Shown here: piece by piece, positions 7,190 to 11,429 of the stretch
Numbering within the stretch: position 1 is the first letter of the stretch
How the letters are laid out: every line of letters begins with the position of its first letter
Assembly (NCBI GenBank): GCA_050246915.1
Contig: JBFWVD010000125.1
Coordinates: forward strand, 1 to 11,429
Length of the DNA: 11,429 nucleotides
Direction of reading: 5' to 3'
Origin: JBFWVD01 sp050246915
Lineage (GTDB): Bacteria; Actinomycetota; Acidimicrobiia; Acidimicrobiales; Ilumatobacteraceae
Position numbers and translations under genes: made by a program
The notes under the pieces: model-generated
Told to the model about the DNA's origin: nothing
Databases searched by the model: none
The model's input: only the letters and a program-made list of their open reading frames with translations

Positions 7190-7996
7190 ATGTTCGAGCT
7201 GACGCCGATCACAGGAAGGTTCGGCGCCGAGGTGAGGGGCCTCGATCTGGCCGAGGAGCTCACCGAGGAGGCGCTCCAGAAGATCAAGGAAGCGTTCCTC
7301 TCTCACAAGGTGCTGGTCTTCCGCGATCAGCACAACTTGACTCCCGAGAGGCACGCTCGGCTGGGCCGGTACTTCGGAGACCTCGAGGTCCATCCCTTCC
7401 AGGATCACGTCGACGGCATTCCCGAGGTCACGGTCTTGCGGACCGACCTGAACCCGACCGAGTCGGAGCGCAACGAAGCGATCTTCCACTCCGATACATC
7501 GTGGAGAGCGACACCGTCACTCGGCTCGATCCTCCGCGCGATCGACGTGCCTCCGTTCGGCCGTGACACGACCTTCACGGACACCGAGGCGATCTTTGAC
7601 GACATGTCGCCTCCGTTGCAACGGCTGTGCACGGAGCTCACAGCCATGCACGACGTGCAGAAGCAGTCCGGCTTCCGCGGAAAGGGAGGCTCGGACGACT
7701 TCCCTCCCGTCGAACATCCGGTTGTGCGCACGCATCCCGAGACGGGACGCCGTTCGCTCTTCGTCAACCCGTCGTTCACGACTCGACTCGTCGGCCTCCG
7801 GAGTGACGAGAGTGATCCGATCCTGCAGGCGCTCTTCGCCCGATTGTTCCAGCCGCAGTACCAGCTTCGGTGCCGGTGGCACCCCGGTACGGTCGCGATG
7901 TGGGACAACCGCTGCACGCAACACGCCGTCGTGTTCGACCGTGCGTATCCGAGAACGATGCAGCGGGTCACGATCGTCGGCGACCGTCCCTTCTGA
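7190..7996 (+). CDS. TauD/TfdA-family Fe(II)/2-oxoglutarate-dependent dioxygenase
   Basis: The protein has 268 residues. Two ATGs lie in tandem at 7187 and 7190 behind GAGGAGG (7178-7184); the second has the normal 5-base spacing and is preferred. The family features are clear. The N-terminus FELTPITGRFGAEVRGLDL (2-20) starts as in TauD. The iron-binding HxD is H100-S-D102 (FHSDTSW), and the distal iron ligand is H245 in DNRCTQHAVV. The 2-oxoglutarate-binding Arg is probably R255 in the segment YPRTMQRVT (253-261). TauD itself releases sulfite from taurine and TfdA cleaves 2,4-D. Substrates vary widely, and the neighbours (P450, LLM enzyme, hydrolase) argue for an organic catabolic substrate more than taurine. 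It ends the second + strand operon; a damaged lipoprotein gene follows 106 bp later. Confidence 0.92.
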   Translation: MFELTPITGRFGAEVRGLDLAEELTEEALQKIKEAFLSHKVLVFRDQHNLTPERHARLGRYFGDLEVHPFQDHVDGIPEVTVLRTDLNPTESERNEAIFHSDTSWRATPSLGSILRAIDVPPFGRDTTFTDTEAIFDDMSPPLQRLCTELTAMHDVQKQSGFRGKGGSDDFPPVEHPVVRTHPETGRRSLFVNPSFTTRLVGLRSDESDPILQALFARLFQPQYQLRCRWHPGTVAMWDNRCTQHAVVFDRAYPRTMQRVTIVGDRPF

Positions 7997-7998
7997 TC

Positions 7999-8012
7999 CC
8001 CGGTCCGCCGGG
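7999..8012 (+). terminator. Weak candidate terminator hairpin after the dioxygenase gene
   Basis: CCCGG (7999-8003) and CCGGG (8008-8012) form a 5-bp stem with a 4-base loop, immediately after the TauD-type stop codon. There is no T-tract. The position is reasonable but the structure is small, so this is only a candidate. Confidence 0.18.
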
Positions 8013-8102
8013 TACTGCTGCGACGGCGTGCCGTGCATGCGCTTGACTGGTCAGCGGCGCGTCTGGATGGATGACCACGACTCGACCGCCCGAGGGGGAA
8101 CC

Positions 8103-8290
8103 ATGAAGTTTCGCAGGTTGGCTTCTGTTGCAGCTGCGCTGGTCCTGACCGCAACCGCCTGCGGTTCGGACGACGCCGAATCGTGATCGACATTGGTGCC
8201 GGTAGCGAGCTCCGCGCCCGCCACAACGGCGGCACCCGCAACGACTGCGACCGCCGACACGACCGCCGTACCACCCAAGCTGCGAATTCG
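8103..8290 (+). pseudogene. Remnant of a solute-binding lipoprotein gene (signal peptide, in-frame stop, linker)
   Basis: ATG 8103 follows GAGGGGG (8092-8098). The first 27 codons encode a classic lipoprotein signal: MKFRR, then a hydrophobic stretch ASVAAALVLTATA, then Cys20 (codon 8160-8162), then GSDDAES. A TGA at 8184-8186 ends this frame. The same frame then continues without interruption into an Ala/Thr/Pro-rich linker (APATTAAPATTATADTTA, roughly 8214-8267) and PPKLRIRV. This is the arrangement seen before the mature domain of actinobacterial ABC-transporter substrate-binding lipoproteins. The homologous frame is lost near 8290, where the convergent LLM gene ends. The gene has therefore lost its substrate-binding domain and carries a premature stop. 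A very short secreted lipopeptide (8103-8186) could still be made but is unlikely to work. Confidence 0.6.
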
Positions 8291-8292
8291 CG

Positions 8293-9270
8293 TCAGTCCA
8301 GGAGGCGACGCAGCGTCGTGCCAAGAAGATGCACCCGGCCTGGAATGTGGCAGTTCGCAGGCGCGCTCACCGTGACACCATCGATGCCCGTCGCCAGATA
8401 GGTCGAGAAGCGTTCTGCGATCTCGTCGGGGTCGCCATGGGGCACGAAGGCACGTGCGGACGAAGCGTCCTCGTTGGTCATGCCGGCGACGTCGATGCCT
8501 CGTCTGAGCAGAAGAGCGTCGACCTCCGCGACCGCCTGGTCGTGAGTGGGTGCGACGCAGGCGCGGGTGGTCCACGTCACCGTGATGTCATCGCGCCGGC
8601 GACCGAGCTCGTCACAATGTGCATCGAGCGCCGCGAGCTTGCGAGGGATCTCGTCGACATCGCAGATGAGGTTGCACTCGTCTGCGTAGCGGGCGACGAG
8701 CCGCAGCGTCTTCTTCTCACCGCCGCCGCCGATCATTATCGGGATCCGTCCGAGTGGAGCTGGGGAGTTGATCGCATCGTGCACGCAGTACCACTTCCCC
8801 ACGAAGCTCGGTCGTCGCCCTGCGAGCATCGCCGTGACGATCTGCAGTGCTTCGTCCAGCTTCTCGAAACGTTCGCTGACCGTGCCGAACTCGTATCCGA
8901 GTGACGTGTGCTCGAGTTCGAACCACCCTGCTCCCATGCCGAGTCGCGCACGTCCACCGGAGACGATGTCCAGTGTCGTGACGATCTTCGCGAGCAGCGC
9001 TGGGTTCCGGTACGTGTTGCCCGTCACCAGAGCCGACAGCCGGACCTCTGAGGTGTGCTGTGCGAGCGCGGCGAGCAGCGTGTAGCACTCCAGCATCTCG
9101 AGCTCCGGCGGACCGTGCAGCCCGATCTGGTACAGGTGGTCCATGACCATCAGAGCATCGAACCCGCTGACGTCGGCCTCGCGCGCCTGGCGCACGACGG
9201 CGTCGAACAGGTCCGCGGGTTCAGTCTCCGGATACGTGAACCTCGTGATCTGGTAACCGAGACTCGTCAC
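8293..9270 (-). CDS. LLM-class flavin/F420-dependent oxidoreductase, TIGR03560-like
   Basis: The protein has 325 residues. The start is GTG 9270, with GGAGGAA about seven bases upstream on the minus strand; the open frame runs to 9390, but those 40 residues look non-native and ATG 9315 has no ribosome binding site. The features of the family are an N-terminal strand YQITRFTYPE (6-15), MVMDHLYQIG (41-50), LVTGNTYRNPALLAKIVTTLDIVSGGR (81-107), LGMGAGWFELEH (110-121), GYEFGTVSERFEKLDEAL (125-142) and IMIGGGGEKKTLRLVARYADECN (179-201). Members of this F420/FMN group oxidise or reduce small organic molecules, with the physiological substrate usually unknown. It is a different subfamily from the LLM protein at 6244 and is transcribed on its own. 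Its 3' end abuts the lipoprotein remnant. Confidence 0.9.
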   Translation of the reverse strand: MTSLGYQITRFTYPETEPADLFDAVVRQAREADVSGFDALMVMDHLYQIGLHGPPELEMLECYTLLAALAQHTSEVRLSALVTGNTYRNPALLAKIVTTLDIVSGGRARLGMGAGWFELEHTSLGYEFGTVSERFEKLDEALQIVTAMLAGRRPSFVGKWYCVHDAINSPAPLGRIPIMIGGGGEKKTLRLVARYADECNLICDVDEIPRKLAALDAHCDELGRRRDDITVTWTTRACVAPTHDQAVAEVDALLLRRGIDVAGMTNEDASSARAFVPHGDPDEIAERFSTYLATGIDGVTVSAPANCHIPGRVHLLGTTLRRLLD

Positions 9271-9396
9271 GTTGCAGTTCCTCCGATCGACGGCGTCCGG
9301 TACCGGATCGGTCATGTCGACGGCGTGATCCGTCGAGCGATGGCGCCAGCCGCAAGGAAGCCCCGCCCGACGTGAGCCCGAGGGTCCCACCTCGCG

Positions 9397-9425
9397 AGCC
9401 TAGCGTTGCGGACGATCGCAGACAA
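9397..9425 (-). promoter_or_regulatory. Predicted promoter for the minus-strand LLM oxidoreductase
   Basis: On the minus strand TTGTCT (9425-9420) lies 17 bp before TAGGCT (9402-9397), a fit to actinobacterial housekeeping promoters. The inferred transcript start near 9390 would leave an approximately 120-base leader before the GTG at 9270. No alternative upstream start carries a ribosome binding site. Confidence 0.4.
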
Positions 9426-9533
9426 GTGTGCAGTTACTTTTCCGGTCTATCGCGACGATTGGTTGAGCCACGCCCACCTGGAACTGAGCGCCGACGTGCC
9501 GACGGTGCCGACGGCCATCGGTGAACCTCGTCT

Positions 9534-9950
9534 CCGGATTTCGAGGGTCAGGACTTCTCTCCGGTGAGCTTCGGGTTCCGCCCGGGACGGTCGGCGCACC
9601 GGCCCTCGAAGCTTAAGTCAGGCGGTCAGCCAAAGTCGGGTGCGGGTGCTCGATGCTGACATCAACGCATGCTTTGACAACATCGACCATGACGCCTTGA
9701 TGGCCATGGTCGAACACCGCGTCGTTGACCGGCACATGTTGAAGCTGTTGCGAAGTTGGCTTCGAGCCGAAGTGTTCAGGTGCGGGCTGATCTCTCATAC
9801 CGAGACTGGAACCCCGCAGGTTCGCCGCTGTCACCGCTGCTCGCCAACATCGCGCTCCACGCCCTCGACGAGGCCTGGGAACGTGATCGACAGCGCCTCG
9901 GCGTGTTGGTCCGCTACGCCGACGATTTCGTCGTGGCGTGCCGGCCATCA
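9534..9950 (+). pseudogene. Group II intron reverse transcriptase/maturase fragment, frameshifted and truncated at both ends
   Basis: Pieces of a group II intron RT are readable across three frames. DFSPVSFGFRPGRSAH (9552-9599) is the RT2 region. It is followed by ALEA (9602-9613), then LSQAVSQSRVRVLDADINAC and onward to TETGTPQ (9613-9819), which includes RT3 (ADINACFDNIDHDAL). GSPLSPLLANIALHALDEAW continues to RYADDFVV (9819-9938), with the catalytic YADD at 9915-9926. Each frame change is explained by loss of one base in a short run (near 9601, 9613 and 9819). The N-terminal RT0/RT1 part, the thumb, the maturase X domain and any intron RNA domains V/VI are missing. The element can no longer move. 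It is the only mobile-element sequence seen in the window and marks a site of past insertion and deletion. Confidence 0.8.
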
Positions 9951-9954
9951 TCGG

Positions 9955-10227
9955 ATGATCGAGTCGGAGGGCATGCAGATCGACAACGATCAGAAGCGTC
10001 GAAAGCCGCAGCACGAGGCTTACGCCGAACTGATCAACGCCCTCGAAGATGAGGAATCTGCCGAGGAGCCGGTGCTGCTGCAGGAGTTCGAGGCTGGAGG
10101 GCTGGACGAGAGAGCTGCGAATTCGGTGACGCGTCGCGGCTTCCTCGATGCTTGTCCGGAGGTGGTTGCGCCTCCCGTGCAGCTTCTCGCCGAGTCCTCG
10201 GAGCGCGACCTCAAGCGTCGGCGGTGA
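9955..10227 (+). CDS. Unrecognised acidic reading frame downstream of the RT remnant
   Basis: This is an open frame of about 90 codons. ATG 9955 has no ribosome binding site; a second ATG at 9973 has GGAGGG (9966-9971) only one base away, too close to be efficient. The sequence is Glu/Ala-rich in the middle (EDEESAEEPVLLQEFEAGG) with a basic end (ERDLKRRR). G/C is common at third codon positions in this frame, as in the neighbouring genes, which favours real coding ancestry on the + strand. I do not recognise a domain. It shares its frame with the middle part of the RT remnant, so it may be a downstream piece of a fused, decayed gene or of whatever the intron entered. Treat it as hypothetical. 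Confidence 0.3.
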   Translation: MIESEGMQIDNDQKRRKPQHEAYAELINALEDEESAEEPVLLQEFEAGGLDERAANSVTRRGFLDACPEVVAPPVQLLAESSERDLKRRR

Positions 10228-10298
10228 GATGGTCCTCGCCATCGGTGCACGAAAGGTGAACAGGACTGGACAGCAGCCGGCGTGACGGCACGGATCGC

Positions 10299-10330
10299 AC
10301 CGGAAACGCCCTATTCCGGTATCCAGGGCG
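10299..10330. other. Interlocking inverted repeats in the gene-free gap 10228-10454
   Basis: The 227 bp gap contains no gene I can support. Within it ACCGGAA (10299-10305) pairs perfectly with TTCCGGT (10314-10320), and CGCCCT (10307-10312), lying in that loop, pairs perfectly with AGGGCG (10325-10330). The two stems cross, so as RNA they would form an H-type pseudoknot or two competing hairpins. The position, about 125 bases after the dehydrogenase stop on the minus strand, would suit a transcript end. Chance is a real alternative. Confidence 0.3.
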
Positions 10331-10454
10331 GTGTCGATCGCGGCGCGGACCGGCGGGATCGATGACGCACACGCCGGCGAGCGCACCGGCCAGCACCGTC
10401 GCGTCGTCACTCCGTCGGGCCGGAAGCAACCTCGGAGCGTCGTATCGGGATAGG

Positions 10455-11426
10455 TCATGACGGGACGGGCCCGGGTCGGGTGACGACGTTTGCAGGCATT
10501 CGACCGGCGAGCACGTCGACCACCCCACGGCAGGCCATCTCCGCCATCGCCTTTCGGGCGCCGATCGTCGCGCTGCCAATATGCGGAAGCAGCGTGGCGT
10601 TCGGCGCGGCCAGTAGCCGTTCGTTGACGTCCGGCTCGGTGGCGAACACGTCGAGGCCGGCGGCGAAGAGCGCTCCACGTTCGAGGGCTGATGCGAGGGC
10701 CTCCTCGTCGACGATGGGCCCTCGCGCGGTGTTGACCAGGGTCGCGTGAGGCTTCATCAAGGCCAGCCGCCTTCCGTCGATCAGTTGGCGAGTCTCGGGC
10801 GTGAGTGGCAGATGCAGCGACACCACATCGCTCTCCGCCAACAGCGTGTCGAGGTCGGAAACCCAGCCCGGCTCGCCACTCGGACGCCGGGTGTGATGCA
10901 GCACTGTCATCCCGAACGCCCGTGCGCGACGCCCGACGGACCTTCCGATCCGGCCGAAGCCGACGAGCCCCAACGTCCGTCCGTTCAGATCCTGACCAAG
11001 GAACCCTGTCAGCTCCCAACCGGCCCATCGCCCCGAGCGGAGTTCGAGCTCAGCGGCGCTTGCCCTCCGGGCCGCGGCGAGAATGAGGAGCATCGCGGTG
11101 TCCGCTGTTGCCTCGTCGAGCACGCCCGGCGTGTTGCAGACCACGACATCGTGGTCGGCTGCGGCGGCGAGATCGATGTTGTCGTAGCCGACGGCGACGT
11201 TCGCCACCACTTTGAGCTGCGGTCCCGCTGCAGCGAGCAGGTCGCGATCGATGGTGTTCCACAAGACCGACACCAACGCATCAGCGCCCGGAACGGCGGT
11301 CCGCAGAACCTGGGCATGATCGGGTTGACCGGGCCGAAGCCCGAGGCCCGTCACGACGTGTCCTGCGTCGCGCAGCGCAGTGTCGCTGCCATCGGGCAGC
11401 TCGCAAGTCACCACGACGGTTCCCAT
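10455..11426 (-). CDS. D-isomer-specific 2-hydroxyacid dehydrogenase (glyoxylate/hydroxypyruvate reductase-like)
   Basis: The protein has 323 residues and is complete. ATG 11426 lies three bases from the window edge, so its ribosome binding site and promoter are not visible. The N-terminal catalytic-domain half contains NVAVGYDNIDLAAA (76-89), the substrate-binding segment. The NAD(P) loop is GFGRIG (156-161), in TLGLVGFGRIGRSVGRRA. The three catalytic residues are Arg235 (NTARGPIVDEEAL), Glu264 (GLDVFATEPD) and His282 (LLPHIGSAT). The family reduces glyoxylate, hydroxypyruvate or other 2-ketoacids to D-2-hydroxyacids with NAD(P)H. Basic residues HTRRPSG (178-184) follow the second cofactor strand and would fit NADPH preference, but that is inference. 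It is separated from the catabolic genes by the decayed region and may belong to an unrelated operon running in from the right. Confidence 0.93.
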   Translation of the reverse strand: MGTVVVTCELPDGSDTALRDAGHVVTGLGLRPGQPDHAQVLRTAVPGADALVSVLWNTIDRDLLAAAGPQLKVVANVAVGYDNIDLAAAADHDVVVCNTPGVLDEATADTAMLLILAAARRASAAELELRSGRWAGWELTGFLGQDLNGRTLGLVGFGRIGRSVGRRARAFGMTVLHHTRRPSGEPGWVSDLDTLLAESDVVSLHLPLTPETRQLIDGRRLALMKPHATLVNTARGPIVDEEALASALERGALFAAGLDVFATEPDVNERLLAAPNATLLPHIGSATIGARKAMAEMACRGVVDVLAGRMPANVVTRPGPVPS

Positions 11427-11429
11427 GTT

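Noticed and set aside
8043..8071. TTGACT with a GATGGA-like -10 as a promoter for the lipoprotein remnant
   Set aside because: The -35 is good but the -10 is poor at 17 or 18 bp spacing, and the downstream gene is broken.
8184..8186. TGA in the lipoprotein frame as a selenocysteine or recoded codon
   Set aside because: No recoding structure or selenoprotein family fits, and the downstream domain is missing, so simple gene decay is the better explanation.
9271..9390. N-terminal extension of the minus-strand LLM protein to 9390
   Set aside because: The extra 40 residues are not family-like, and the only good ribosome binding site is just before GTG 9270.
9490..9513. Three close copies of GCCGACG (period 8-9)
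   Set aside because: Too short and too few for a functional iteron or CRISPR-like array, and common in GC-rich DNA.
8278..10127. The 12-mer gctgcgaattcg present near 8279 and near 10113 as a possible repeat boundary
   Set aside because: One or more 12-base matches are expected by chance in a window of this length, and the flanks do not match.
9613..11028. A 471-codon open frame on the minus strand overlapping the dehydrogenase gene, the gap and the RT relic
   Set aside because: It runs in a different frame through the well-supported dehydrogenase, is rich in Arg/Pro/Ser as shadow frames in GC-rich DNA are, and matches no family.

Overview
The window is GC-rich, densely packed DNA with strong GGAGG-type ribosome binding sites and GTG/TTG starts. 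It carries two LLM flavoproteins of families normally tied to coenzyme F420, and two soluble bacterial P450s. Together these point to an actinobacterium. The Thr/Ala/Pro-rich linker behind a lipoprotein signal (about 8190-8270) is a style I associate with Acidimicrobiia, but the placement to class is inference.

Region 1 (1-2581, + strand) reads as one operon: the C-terminal end of an amidohydrolase, a VOC/glyoxalase-fold protein, a PEP mutase/isocitrate lyase-superfamily protein with an altered catalytic loop, and an SDR whose catalytic Tyr is Phe. Region 2 (2612-5228) holds two P450 genes transcribed away from each other. The 124 bp between them contains an inverted pair of nearly identical 18-mers that overlap the two predicted -10 boxes. 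Region 3 (5314-7996, + strand) continues from the second P450 with an alpha/beta hydrolase, a TIGR03620-like LLM oxidoreductase and a TauD-type Fe(II)/2-oxoglutarate dioxygenase. This leaves a catabolic or tailoring set of two P450s, a dioxygenase, an SDR, a flavin/F420 enzyme, a hydrolase, a C-C lyase-fold protein and an amidohydrolase. It suggests oxidative breakdown of a hydrophobic compound such as a terpenoid, steroid or aromatic. The substrate cannot be read from sequence.

Region 4 (about 8000-10454) is a scarred stretch. It contains a decapitated solute-binding lipoprotein (signal peptide, in-frame TGA, linker, then loss of the rest), a complete LLM oxidoreductase on the minus strand with its own promoter, and a group II intron reverse-transcriptase fragment with three apparent single-base deletions and both ends missing. 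After these come an unrecognised acidic reading frame and a 227 bp gene-free gap with two interlocking inverted repeats. Region 5 (10455-11426, - strand) is an intact D-2-hydroxyacid dehydrogenase.

No rRNA, tRNA or CRISPR array was seen. The most unusual points are the symmetric divergent P450 promoter/operator, the neighbouring superfamily enzymes lacking canonical catalytic residues, and the decayed mobile/transport region.
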